This document shows, one piece after another, positions 1-7,352 of a stretch of 15,626 bases of DNA. The notes below the pieces were generated by a model, which saw only the letters and a program-made list of their open reading frames with translations, did not search any database and was not told where the DNA came from. Position numbers and translations under genes: made by a program. This stretch comes from Bacteroidales bacterium (lineage in GTDB: Bacteria > Bacteroidota > Bacteroidia > Bacteroidales > Bacteroidaceae), in assembly GCA_004557185.1 (NCBI GenBank), contig SFEP01000051.1:1-15626 (forward strand), written 5' to 3'. The stretch's first letter is position 1; each line of letters opens with the position of its first letter.

Positions 1-198
1 CCGAAATTCCTCGAAAAAATCATTCATCTGTTCATCTCGCATTTCGGAAAAACGGAAGGCTGAACCCAATAAATATTTCGTGCGTTTTCCCTGTGCCTTG
101 TAAGAGGGGTTACACCTATGAGAGGGTTGAAAAGAAAGGGGATAAGGGAACCACATTTTGTAGCCTTCTGCCAGATGCTCGGCGTGGGGCAAACGGCA

Positions 199-240
199 GC
201 GTCCGCCGCGCTCACGGGGGTTGTGATACGCGGCGGACGC
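199..240 (-). terminator. GC-rich hairpin downstream of the export/regulator operon
   Basis: A perfect 12-bp inverted repeat (GCGTCCGCCGCG at 199-210, CGCGGCGGACGC at 229-240) encloses an 18-nt loop. It lies 51 nt beyond the stop codon of the LytTR regulator, which is the last gene of the minus-strand operon. No U-run follows it on the minus strand (TGCCGTTTGCC), so it is not a textbook intrinsic terminator. It could instead protect the 3' end of the transcript. The remaining left flank (1-198) holds no gene I can support; it has only a 7-bp dyad CCGAAAT/ATTTCGG (1-7, 41-47) around a tandem TTCATCT pair (23-29, 31-37). Confidence 0.45.
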
Positions 241-291
241 CGTAGTGTAGGAAAGGGAATAGAGGGCATGCGCCTGCTGAGTGGCGGCGCG

Positions 292-1032
292 TCAGATGGA
301 ATGCTCGTCGAGGTAGTGCTGGAAGCGTTCGCGGTAACTGTCGCTTACGGGCACGTGCTTCTGCCCGAAGACTATTTGGCCGCGTTCTACCACCTCAATG
401 CGCTCCATGTTGACGATGAAGGAGCGGTGCACGCGGCAGAAGATGTGCGAGGGGAGTTTCTCCTCCAAACTACGCATGCTGATGAGGCTGAGCACAGGGC
501 GCGGCTGCTGCACGAGGTAGATTTTTACATAATCCTTCAGGCCTTCAATGTAGAGTATGTCACTGAAGCGTATGCGCAGCTGCTTGTAGTCACTCTTCAC
601 AAAGATGGAGTCGATGTCGGGCTGTGTTTGGGGCGAGCATGACAAGGCATCGCCGTCGACGGGGCGGGCGTGCTCAGCAAGATGCTTCTGCGCCCGTGCC
701 ACGGCCGATGCGAAGTCCGTGTAAGCAATGGGCTTGAGCAAGTAGTCTACGGCGTTGACCTTGTAGCCGTCGGGGGCATACTGGCTGAAGGCGGTGGTGA
801 AGATGATGCAAGTGCGTGAGGTATCGATGACGCGGGCAAAGTCGAGCCCGTTCCACTCGGGCATTTGTATGTCGAGGAAGAGCAGATCCACAGGTTCGCG
901 CTGCAGTCCGGCCATGGCCTCGATGGCGTTGTGGTAGGTGCCCGCCAGTTGCAACACGGGCGTCCGCTGCACGTAGCTCTGCAGCAGACTGACGGCGAGG
1001 GGTTCGTCGTCGACGATGGCGCAAGTAATCAT
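292..1032 (-). CDS. LytTR-family response regulator
   Basis: This 246-aa cytoplasmic DNA-binding response regulator has an N-terminal receiver domain (about residues 2-118). It shows the acidic pair D8-D9, the phospho-acceptor D54 in FLDIQMP, the switch Thr around 79-80 (IIFTTA) and the conserved K100 in DYLLKP. A linker of about 25 residues leads to a LytTR DNA-binding domain (about 142-240) with the typical stretches IEGLKDYVKIY and FCRVHRSFIVN. It lies 88 nt downstream of a LytS-type histidine kinase gene on the same strand, its obvious partner, and ends the export operon. Phosphorylation by that kinase and control of the operon's own promoter are inferred from position. Length and motifs are complete. 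The start was taken as the first ATG, since MITCAIVDDEP is the expected receiver-domain N-terminus. Confidence 0.93.
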   Translation of the reverse strand: MITCAIVDDEPLAVSLLQSYVQRTPVLQLAGTYHNAIEAMAGLQREPVDLLFLDIQMPEWNGLDFARVIDTSRTCIIFTTAFSQYAPDGYKVNAVDYLLKPIAYTDFASAVARAQKHLAEHARPVDGDALSCSPQTQPDIDSIFVKSDYKQLRIRFSDILYIEGLKDYVKIYLVQQPRPVLSLISMRSLEEKLPSHIFCRVHRSFIVNMERIEVVERGQIVFGQKHVPVSDSYRERFQHYLDEHSI

Positions 1033-1120
1033 AATGCTTTTGTGTGGTTATGGTAAAACTTGTGCGCGAAAGCGTTAGCACGGCCACCGCAGGGAGCAGG
1101 AGGGCACGGCGCACGTGGGC

Positions 1121-2251
1121 TCAAAGCATGATACGCAGTTCGGAGGTGTACACGGTTCCGTCGTCGCTCGGTCCTTTCTTCCAGGTGTAGCGTCGGGCAT
1201 AGGTGAGGTCGAGGCGCTGCTGCGTGAGTTGCAGACCAATGCCACCGGGCGACTTGTCGCCGTGGGCTTTGGGGTAATTGCTGTTGGTGCAACGGAAGAG
1301 GAGTTCGGTACCGTCGGTCTGCAGCGTGATGTGCACAAAGCTGGGATTGGTGGGGCTGACGCCGTGCTTGAAGGCATTCTCGGCCAACGATATGAAGAGC
1401 ATGGGAGCCACCATGACGGGGTGCTTGGTGGGCATACTGATGTCAACTTGCACGTCGACGTTGCCCGCCAGTCGCAGCTTCATGAGGTTGACGTAGGAGC
1501 GCAGGAAGTCGGCTTCGACGGCGAGGTCGACGAGGTCGGAGGGGTGGTCGTAGAGCACGTAGCGCAACATGCGCGCCAACTCGTGCACGGCATGCTGAGC
1601 CTTGTCGGCGTCGAGGGCACAGAGGGCGTAGATGTTGTTGAGCGTGTTGAGCAGGAAGTGCGGGTTAATCTGGTTTTTGATTTGCTTGAGTTCGGCCTCG
1701 GTGCGCTGCAGTTCAGCCACGGCGCGGGCCTGCTCGCTCTTGCGCCACTCCAGGCTGAGGCGCAACGCTACCGAAGCACCCACCACGGAGCAGAAAGTTA
1801 AGAAACCTCGCAACATGAAGGCGGCACGCATCAGCGCCGATGGCCTTAGGCGAGGCCGCACGCCTTCCACCCTGCCCAGCATGTGCATGGAGATGACCAT
1901 CTCGTGCACACCCACACACAGTAGGCAGAGAACTACGTTGATGGCCACAAAGGTGAGCAAACGGCCACGGCGAAACACGTAGCGCGGAATGAGCACAAAG
2001 TAGTTGAAGTAGAAAAGCAGGAAGGAGGTGAACGAGGCGAAGCACTCGGGCACGAAGCGCACCCAATGGAGGGGCTCGTCGAACCGACGGAACAGGAGGG
2101 GCGAGGTGAAAATGTAGCCCCACACCAACACCTGCGCCAGCACGAAGAGGCTGCGGTGCACAAAGGGCACCTCGAACGCGGAGGGCGCATAACTGCTGGC
2201 CTGGGGCTGGGTGCGCTTGGTTTTGGGCAAGGCGTTGATGAAGGGCTTCAT
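1121..2251 (-). CDS. LytS-type sensor histidine kinase (His_kinase family)
   Basis: A 376-aa membrane sensor kinase. After a hydrophilic N-terminus rich in Pro and Gln (residues 1-30) there are four likely membrane segments (about 33-53, 71-90, 98-121, 143-166). A short coiled coil (about 168-195) follows, then the His_kinase domain with the phospho-acceptor H198 in NPHFLLNTLNNIY. The ATP-binding part has the N-box ENAFKHG (291-297) and a G-box GGIGL (336-340). There is no extracytoplasmic sensor domain, so the signal is probably sensed within or at the membrane. The gene starts 27 nt after the permease stop and precedes the LytTR regulator gene by 88 nt, so all are probably cotranscribed. 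The H, N and G boxes are intact, so it should be an active kinase. Its signal is unknown; a link to the exported compound or to envelope stress is inference. Confidence 0.92.
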   Translation of the reverse strand: MKPFINALPKTKRTQPQASSYAPSAFEVPFVHRSLFVLAQVLVWGYIFTSPLLFRRFDEPLHWVRFVPECFASFTSFLLFYFNYFVLIPRYVFRRGRLLTFVAINVVLCLLCVGVHEMVISMHMLGRVEGVRPRLRPSALMRAAFMLRGFLTFCSVVGASVALRLSLEWRKSEQARAVAELQRTEAELKQIKNQINPHFLLNTLNNIYALCALDADKAQHAVHELARMLRYVLYDHPSDLVDLAVEADFLRSYVNLMKLRLAGNVDVQVDISMPTKHPVMVAPMLFISLAENAFKHGVSPTNPSFVHITLQTDGTELLFRCTNSNYPKAHGDKSPGGIGLQLTQQRLDLTYARRYTWKKGPSDDGTVYTSELRIML

Positions 2252-2278
2252 AGTGAGTAGGAAATAATGGAGAGTGCT

Positions 2279-3502
2279 TTACTCGTAACGCAGGGCTTCG
2301 ATGGGGTCGAGGCTGGCCGCCTTCTTGGCGGGATACCAGCCGAAGAAGATGCCCGTGGCGGAACACACAGCAAAACTCAGGAGCACGCTCCACGGCTGTA
2401 TCTGTATGGGCCAGTGGGCGAACACGTTGATGCCCAAGGCTACCCCCACACCCACCAGCACGCCTATGAGGCCGCCTGTGACGCTGAGCAGCACGCTCTC
2501 AATGAGGAACTGGTTGAGTATGTCGATGCCGCGCGCACCCACCGACATGCGCAGGCCAATCTCCTTGGTGCGCTCGGTGACGCTGACGTACATGATGTTC
2601 ATGATGCCGATACCGCCCACCACGAGCGAGATGCAAGCCACCACGAGGAGGAGAATGGTCATGGTGTCGCTGGTGGAGTTCATCATTTGCATCATTTCCT
2701 GCTGCGAGCGAATGGTGAAGTCGTCCTCATCGCCCTCTTTTATCTTGTGATTCTGACGCAGGAGTTCGCTGATGTCGTCGATGGCCTGGTCGGTCATGTC
2801 CTCTGTCAGCGCGCTGGCGTTGATGCCCTGCAGGTAGGTGATAGAAAGTATGCGCTTCATCACCGTGGTGTAGGGCGCGAGCACCATGTCGTCCTGGTCC
2901 ATGCCGAAGGAGTTGTAGCCCTTGGCCTTGATGACGCCTATCACACGCAGGGGTATGCTTTTGTAGCGGATGACGCGGCCCACGGGGTCCTGCCCGTCGG
3001 GAAAGAGGTTGTCGGCCACGGTTTTGCCAATGAGGCACACCTTGGCGCTCGTCTTGATGTCGTCTTCGGTAAACATTTCGCCATCCTCCACCTTGAGACG
3101 GCGTATCTCCATGTAGTCGGGCGAAATACCGTAGACGGTGCTGGGCGTGTTGTTGTTGCCGTAGATGAACTGCCCCGAGGCCGACACGCTGGGTGAGATG
3201 GCGGCGAGGTATTTGGCCTGCTCGCACAGGGTTTCATAGTCCTTAAGCTTGAGCGACTGCATCTCCGAGGCATCGCCGCGGGCACCGCCAGGGCCTTTGT
3301 CCTGCCCGGGGCGTATCATGATCATGTTGGAGCCCATCTCGGCAATGTTGGCCTGAATGCTCTGCTTGGAGCCCTGGCCAATGGCGAGCATGGCAATGAC
3401 CGAGGCCACGCCAATGATGATGCCCAGCATGGTGAGGAAGGAGCGCAACTTGTTGGCAGCAATGGCGCGCAAGGCTATTTTGAAAAGGTTGATAACGTTC
3501 AT
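2279..3502 (-). CDS. MacB-like ABC transporter permease
   Basis: A 407-aa inner-membrane permease of the MacB/FtsX superfamily. It has one N-terminal membrane helix (about 21-44), a large periplasmic MacB core domain (about 50-275), and three C-terminal helices (about 282-305, 337-361, 368-392). The segment GIGIMNIMYVSVTERTKEIG (from about residue 298), linking the second and third helices, is a clear family signature, as is the ending WYPAKKAASLDPIEALRYE. In proteobacterial MacB the ATPase is fused to this protein; here it is a separate gene 54 nt upstream. Such proteins act as mechanotransmitters: ATP hydrolysis in the cytoplasm moves the periplasmic domain, which drives substrate into a TolC-type channel through a MacA-type adaptor. 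Both partners are encoded upstream. The substrate (macrolide, peptide, lipid or siderophore) cannot be told from the sequence. Confidence 0.92.
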   Translation of the reverse strand: MNVINLFKIALRAIAANKLRSFLTMLGIIIGVASVIAMLAIGQGSKQSIQANIAEMGSNMIMIRPGQDKGPGGARGDASEMQSLKLKDYETLCEQAKYLAAISPSVSASGQFIYGNNNTPSTVYGISPDYMEIRRLKVEDGEMFTEDDIKTSAKVCLIGKTVADNLFPDGQDPVGRVIRYKSIPLRVIGVIKAKGYNSFGMDQDDMVLAPYTTVMKRILSITYLQGINASALTEDMTDQAIDDISELLRQNHKIKEGDEDDFTIRSQQEMMQMMNSTSDTMTILLLVVACISLVVGGIGIMNIMYVSVTERTKEIGLRMSVGARGIDILNQFLIESVLLSVTGGLIGVLVGVGVALGINVFAHWPIQIQPWSVLLSFAVCSATGIFFGWYPAKKAASLDPIEALRYE

Positions 3503-3556
3503 GTGATGAAGTAACGGTTGGGAGAAACGGGACGGAGGAGGTTAAGGGCGCTCGGG

Positions 3557-4324
3557 TCAGTCGTCGACGGGCACGGGCAGTTGTGCCAGTGCCTCGGCAG
3601 CCGACTGCACCTGCGGGTTGAGAACGTCCTCCTTAATCTGGCCGTCGCGCAGCACAATGTTGCGGCTGGAGTAGAGCGCCAGTTCGGGGTTGTGCGTGAC
3701 GAAGATGATGGTGCGGCCAGCCCGGTGCAGCTGCTGGAAGAGCACGAGAATCTCGAACGACGTGCGGGTGTCGAGGTTACCCGTGGCCTCGTCGGCCAGG
3801 ATGACGGCGGGGTCGTTGACCAAGGCGCGGGCAATGGCCACACGCTGCATCTGTCCGCCCGACATCTGGTTTGACTTGTGGTAGAGGCGGTCGCCCAGCC
3901 CTACCATTTGCAACGCCTTGATGCTGCGCTCACGGCGCTGGGCTGCGCTCACGGCAGCGTTATACATGAGCGGGAGCTCCACATTCTCCACAGCTGTGGT
4001 CTTGGGCAGGAGGTTGTAGTTCTGGAATACGAACCCTATTTTGCGGTTGCGCAGCACGGCACGCTCACGGCGCCGCATGCGCCGCACGCTCACGCCGTCG
4101 AGCAGGTACTCGCCGCTGGTGGGGGTGTCGAGGCAACCGAGCTGGTTGAGCAGGGTGCTCTTGCCTGAACCCGAGGTGCCCATGATGGTGACGAACTCGC
4201 CCTCGTGTATCTTGAACGACACGCCGCGCAGGGCATGCACCGTTTCATCGCCCACCTGGAAGTTGCGCTTCACGTTTTGCAGTTCAATGACGACCTTGCG
4301 TCTGGCCTGTTCTGATTGTGACAT
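3557..4324 (-). CDS. ABC transporter ATP-binding protein (MacB/LolD type)
   Basis: A 255-aa cytoplasmic ATPase subunit. The nucleotide-binding domain is complete: Walker A GTSGSGKST (49-57), Q-loop Q101 in FVFQNYNLLP, signature MSGGQMQRVAIARAL (154 onward, Met instead of the usual Leu), Walker B VILADEA (174-180, catalytic E179), D-loop GNLD (182-185) and the switch His211 in VTHN. The pairing with the MacB-like permease just downstream is shown by order and family. A C-terminal extension (about 230-255) beyond the ATPase core has no recognised domain. The start ATG (4322-4324) is preceded on the coding strand by an AT tract (CTCCATTATATAT) rather than a Shine-Dalgarno sequence, as is usual in Bacteroidetes. 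The gene lies 34 nt after the adaptor gene. Confidence 0.94.
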   Translation of the reverse strand: MSQSEQARRKVVIELQNVKRNFQVGDETVHALRGVSFKIHEGEFVTIMGTSGSGKSTLLNQLGCLDTPTSGEYLLDGVSVRRMRRRERAVLRNRKIGFVFQNYNLLPKTTAVENVELPLMYNAAVSAAQRRERSIKALQMVGLGDRLYHKSNQMSGGQMQRVAIARALVNDPAVILADEATGNLDTRTSFEILVLFQQLHRAGRTIIFVTHNPELALYSSRNIVLRDGQIKEDVLNPQVQSAAEALAQLPVPVDD

Positions 4325-4358
4325 ATATATAATGGAGTATGTTGGGGGGATGATGGCC

Positions 4359-5552
4359 TTACTTCTTCTTGCCGGGGCGCGAGGGAGCGAAGGGGCTCTT
4401 CTCCTGCGAAGCGGCTGCGGCGCTGGGGTCAGCCCCTTCCTGGTCGGTGGCCTCGGCTATGTCGACAATGACTTCGGTGCCCTCCTTGATGCCGCTCACA
4501 ATCTGCGTGCGGGTGCCGTTGCTGATGCCCACGCTCACGCCGTAAGCCTTGAAGGTGTTGCCCTCGCGCACCCAGAGTTTCTTCTTGGCGTTGCAGTCCA
4601 CGATCTTCTGGCCTGGCTGCAGCATTTCCTTGGTAGGCGTGAAGCGCAGGGCCTTGCTGGGTACGCTCAACACGTTGGGCTGCTCAAGGGTGTAGACGGT
4701 GACGTTGGCCGTGAGGCCGGGCTTGAGTTTGAGGTCGGGATTGGGTGCGGAGATGACGACTTCGTAGGTAACGACGTTGTTGGTCGTGGTAGCCTCGTTG
4801 CGCACCTGGGTGACTGTGCCCTGAAAGACTTCGCTGGGATAGGCGTCGACGGTGTAGGTGACGCGCTGGCCTTCGCGCACCTCGCCTATGTCAGCCTCGT
4901 CGACGTCGGCAATGACGCGCATGTCGGTCATGTCCTTGACAATGGTGAAGAGCGTGGGCGTGTTGAAGCTTGAAGCCACGGTCTGGCCTTCTTCCACGGC
5001 TTTGCTGAGCACAACGCCGTCGATGGGCGAGGTGATGGTGGCGTAACCTAAATTGGTGCGTGCCTTGTTTACAGCCTCCTGGCGCTGCGAGAGCACGCTC
5101 TGCGCCTGCTCCAGAGCGAGGCGGGCACTCTCAAAGTCGTTGGCGCTGATGAGCCCTTTCTCGAAAAGGGTGCGTTGGCGGTTGTAGTTGGCCTGCTGGT
5201 AGTTGAGGTCGCTGCGTGCGCCCTGCAGGTTGCTGTTGGCACTGTTGAGCTCGCTCACGAGGTTGGTCTTGTCAAGTTCGGCAATGACCTGGCCACGCTT
5301 AACGGGGCTGTTGTAGTCTACATAAATCTTGTCGATGATGCCCGACACCTGCGTACCGACCTCGACGGTCGTCACGGCCTCGATGGTACCCGTGGCGGTG
5401 ATGCTGCTGCCGATGGTGGCCTTTTCCACCTTGGCCGTTTCGAAGTTGACCTGCACCTGCGATTTGCCGCCGTGCAGCATGAAATAGGCGGCCACGCCTG
5501 CTACGGCCACAACGGCCAGGACGATGCCCACGGTTTTGCGATTGAGTTTCAT
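4359..5552 (-). CDS. MacA-like periplasmic adaptor (efflux membrane-fusion protein)
   Basis: A 397-aa adaptor that should bridge the inner-membrane MacB-like transporter and the TolC-like channel. An N-terminal membrane anchor (about 7-24) follows the basic MKLNRK start. A split biotinyl/lipoyl domain comes next (VGTQVSGIIDKIYVDY near 65-80, closed by ITSPIDGVVL near 178). An alpha-helical coiled-coil hairpin lies between the halves (about 96-165, rich in Asn, Gln, Ala). A beta-barrel (about 205-290) and membrane-proximal domain complete the family fold. The C-terminal 25 residues are low-complexity, ending in a basic PGKKK. The frame stays open 15 codons further upstream (to 5597), but the ATG at 5552 gives a normal anchor and was chosen. 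TolC precedes it by 114 nt and the ATPase follows by 34 nt. Confidence 0.92.
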   Translation of the reverse strand: MKLNRKTVGIVLAVVAVAGVAAYFMLHGGKSQVQVNFETAKVEKATIGSSITATGTIEAVTTVEVGTQVSGIIDKIYVDYNSPVKRGQVIAELDKTNLVSELNSANSNLQGARSDLNYQQANYNRQRTLFEKGLISANDFESARLALEQAQSVLSQRQEAVNKARTNLGYATITSPIDGVVLSKAVEEGQTVASSFNTPTLFTIVKDMTDMRVIADVDEADIGEVREGQRVTYTVDAYPSEVFQGTVTQVRNEATTTNNVVTYEVVISAPNPDLKLKPGLTANVTVYTLEQPNVLSVPSKALRFTPTKEMLQPGQKIVDCNAKKKLWVREGNTFKAYGVSVGISNGTRTQIVSGIKEGTEVIVDIAEATDQEGADPSAAAASQEKSPFAPSRPGKKK

Positions 5553-5666
5553 AAGCTGAATGGGGGTATGAAGGGGGTGCATGGCTGCCACGCACAAGGC
5601 GGCGGCTACGAGAGCACCCCAAAGTGGAAGTTGCTATATATATAATAATGGAGAGAAACGGCGGCT

Positions 5667-7034
5667 TCAGCGCGCTTCGAGGCGAAGCGTGGAGGTGGCG
5701 TAGAAGTCGAGCAGACTGCGGTTGAGCAACGCGGTGTATTTGTCCTCAAGCAACTGCTGACGCGCCGTGAGCAGATTGGCGCGGCTGTTGAGAAGTTCGG
5801 CAATGTTCTTGAGGCCCACGTTGAACTGCTCCGTCATGAGGTCGTAACTCTCGGTGAGGCTGGCCACATTGTCGCACGCGGCCTGGTACTTGGCCTGGCT
5901 GTTGTTGGCGTTGAGCCAATAGGTCTCCACCGTTTGCCAAAGCTGCTTCTGCGTGTCCTGCAAGTCGAGCTGCGCCGTAGTCTCGGCCAAGCGGGCGCGC
6001 TCCACGGCACTGCGCGTCTGACGGTTGTCGTAGATGGGGATGCTGAGCGTCAGACCGACCTGCGTGTTGAAGTTGTTCTTCATCTGACGGAAGAAGCTGT
6101 ATTGCGCACCCGTGATGTGGCTGTCGCCGAGTGAGGCCGACAGGCTCACGGAGGGCAGGTAGGCAGCGCGCGCCATCTTGGTGGCCAACTGGCTCTGCTC
6201 AATGGCCAGCAGGCTGCGCTGCACCTCGGGACGCCGCTGCAAGGCGGCCTGATAGACGTCAGCCTTGGCGGGCAGCACGGCCAAAATACTGGCCTCGGCG
6301 GCCTCGAAGCCTGCTACGTCGAAAGCGGTGTCGGCCGGCAGTTCAAGCCATTGGCGCAGCTGGCGCTTGGCATCGTCAATCTGAGTGGCCACGTTCACCA
6401 CGTTGTAGCGACCCTGGCTCACCTGCGCCTTAAGTTGCGCCAAGTCGGCACGAGCCATATCGCCCACATTCACCATCTCCTGTCCGCGGGCACAGAGTGT
6501 AGAGTCCTGGACAAGGAGTGCCTTGTTGACCTGCAGTGCCTCCTGCATGTAAAGAATTTGGATGTAGAGCTTCGCTATTTCCTCAGCCACCTGGTTGGCC
6601 TGCGTCTGTGTGTCGTAGGCAGAGAGGCGACTGTTATAACGGGCGTTGGTAATGTTCATGCGGTTTCGCCCACCGTTCCACACGGTCCACTGCGCACTGA
6701 CGCCGTAGGCACCGCTCTCGGTGGCCTTGTCGGCGCCCTGCGAGGCGATGCCACCATTCACAAAGTTGCCGCCCGACGACTGGAACGGGCGATAAGTAAG
6801 TGCCTGGGAAATGCTTCCCTGCAACGACGGCAGCAAACCAGCACGGGCTTCCCTGACGTTGACGTCGGCTGTCTGTTCGGCTGTCTGCAACTTGAGCAAC
6901 TGCACGTTGTGCGCCAGGGCATAGTCCACGCATTGCTGCAAGGTCCATCGAGCGCCGTCCTGCACCGACTGCGCCTGCATGCCCAAAGGCCACAGGAGCA
7001 TCAGCCCAAGCATTTTACTCGCTACATGTTTCAT
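5667..7034 (-). CDS. TolC-family outer-membrane efflux protein
   Basis: A 455-aa outer-membrane channel protein and the first gene of the export operon. A signal peptide is clear (MKHVASKMLGLMLLWPLG, probable cleavage after MQAQ). Two OEP repeats of long alpha-helical and beta segments follow, with the expected first-repeat start (WTLQQCVDYALAHN) and a second-repeat segment (LTLSIPIYDNRQTRSAVERA). Length matches the family (about 420-500 aa). TolC trimers form the duct across the outer membrane and periplasm, here presumably docking with the adaptor encoded just downstream. The reading frame stays open for 50 more codons, to an ATG at 7184. That extension would bury the signal peptide behind a hydrophobic, Cys-containing stretch, so the ATG at 7034 was chosen. 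It leaves a leader of about 165 nt from the predicted promoter. Confidence 0.92.
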   Translation of the reverse strand: MKHVASKMLGLMLLWPLGMQAQSVQDGARWTLQQCVDYALAHNVQLLKLQTAEQTADVNVREARAGLLPSLQGSISQALTYRPFQSSGGNFVNGGIASQGADKATESGAYGVSAQWTVWNGGRNRMNITNARYNSRLSAYDTQTQANQVAEEIAKLYIQILYMQEALQVNKALLVQDSTLCARGQEMVNVGDMARADLAQLKAQVSQGRYNVVNVATQIDDAKRQLRQWLELPADTAFDVAGFEAAEASILAVLPAKADVYQAALQRRPEVQRSLLAIEQSQLATKMARAAYLPSVSLSASLGDSHITGAQYSFFRQMKNNFNTQVGLTLSIPIYDNRQTRSAVERARLAETTAQLDLQDTQKQLWQTVETYWLNANNSQAKYQAACDNVASLTESYDLMTEQFNVGLKNIAELLNSRANLLTARQQLLEDKYTALLNRSLLDFYATSTLRLEAR

Positions 7035-7204
7035 GAGGTTAATAAGTTTGGAGCATTCTCTACTCATAGCACCACAGGAGTGCAAACGCGCGCCAAGCCC
7101 CTGAGGCCACAGCGCGAAGAAAAAGCTGAAAGTTGAAGGTAATAAATGGACGAAAGGCAGGAAGAATGGCACGCACACACACATTTGCCTCGCCTTTCAC
7201 TTTG

Positions 7205-7212
7205 CAAATGTA
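7205..7212 (-). promoter_or_regulatory. Bacteroidetes-type -7 promoter box for the export operon
   Basis: The minus strand reads TACATTTG followed by CAAAG, an exact match to the Bacteroidetes -7 consensus TAnnTTTG. Transcription would start near 7197-7200, giving a leader of about 165 nt before the TolC start at 7034. That leader (7035-7199) contains a short CA/TG repeat (about 7170-7182) and no other gene I can support. No TTTG -33 box sits 19-21 nt upstream; an inverted repeat occupies that place (see the repeat at 7231-7256), which suggests a regulated, activator-dependent promoter. The two-component system encoded at the end of the operon is an obvious candidate regulator, but this is inference. 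Confidence 0.6.
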
Positions 7213-7230
7213 AAGATTGCCTTGATAAAA

Positions 7231-7256
7231 GGGTTTAGATAAACATCCGTTAAACC
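7231..7256. promoter_or_regulatory. Candidate operator: dyad at the -33 position of the export promoter
   Basis: The segment contains GGTTTA (7232-7237) and its inverse TAAACC (7251-7256). A nested tighter dyad GTTTA-GA-TAAAC spans 7233-7244. TAAAC also occurs as a direct repeat starting at 7240 and 7251, 11 bp apart, about one helical turn. The segment begins 18 nt upstream of the -7 box, exactly where the missing -33 element would lie. Symmetry plus position suggests a regulator-binding site. Binding by the operon's LytTR regulator is possible but unproven, and the sequence is AT-rich enough for some chance symmetry. Confidence 0.35.
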
Positions 7257-7290
7257 GTCTTCATAGACCAAAATGTGACTTTTAGGGACG

Positions 7291-7309
7291 AAAAAAGGCG
7301 TTTCACCTT
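7291..7309 (-). terminator. Weak intrinsic terminator candidate after the glycoside hydrolase gene
   Basis: On the minus strand AAGGTG-AAA-CGCCTT (7309-7295) can fold into a 6-bp stem (one G-U pair) with a 3-nt loop. It is followed directly by four U residues (7294-7291). It lies about 45 nt past the hydrolase stop codon and upstream of the export promoter, a sensible place to separate the two same-strand transcription units. The stem is short, so read-through is likely. Confidence 0.4.
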
Positions 7310-7352
7310 ACCAGCAAGCCTAACTTGCGTCTTACGAAAGGCCTGAAACCGC

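Noticed and set aside
24..269. 81-codon minus-strand open frame downstream of the regulator
   Set aside because: It contains the 12-bp hairpin at 199-240, is low-complexity Pro/Thr/Arg, and has no family resemblance.
118..642. 174-codon plus-strand open frame opposite the LytTR regulator
   Set aside because: It overlaps the conserved LytTR domain in antisense and continues through the terminator hairpin; no family resemblance.
2267..3196. 309-codon plus-strand open frame opposite the MacB-like permease
   Set aside because: The minus-strand permease is clear. The plus frame is His/Ala/Val-rich with no domain, a shadow frame.
4041..4973. 310-codon plus-strand open frame opposite the ATPase and adaptor genes
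   Set aside because: It spans two well-supported minus-strand genes and their gap; no recognisable protein features.
7035..7184. 50-codon in-frame N-terminal extension of the TolC-like protein
   Set aside because: A clean signal peptide begins at 7034; the extension would place Cys/Phe-rich hydrophobic sequence before it.
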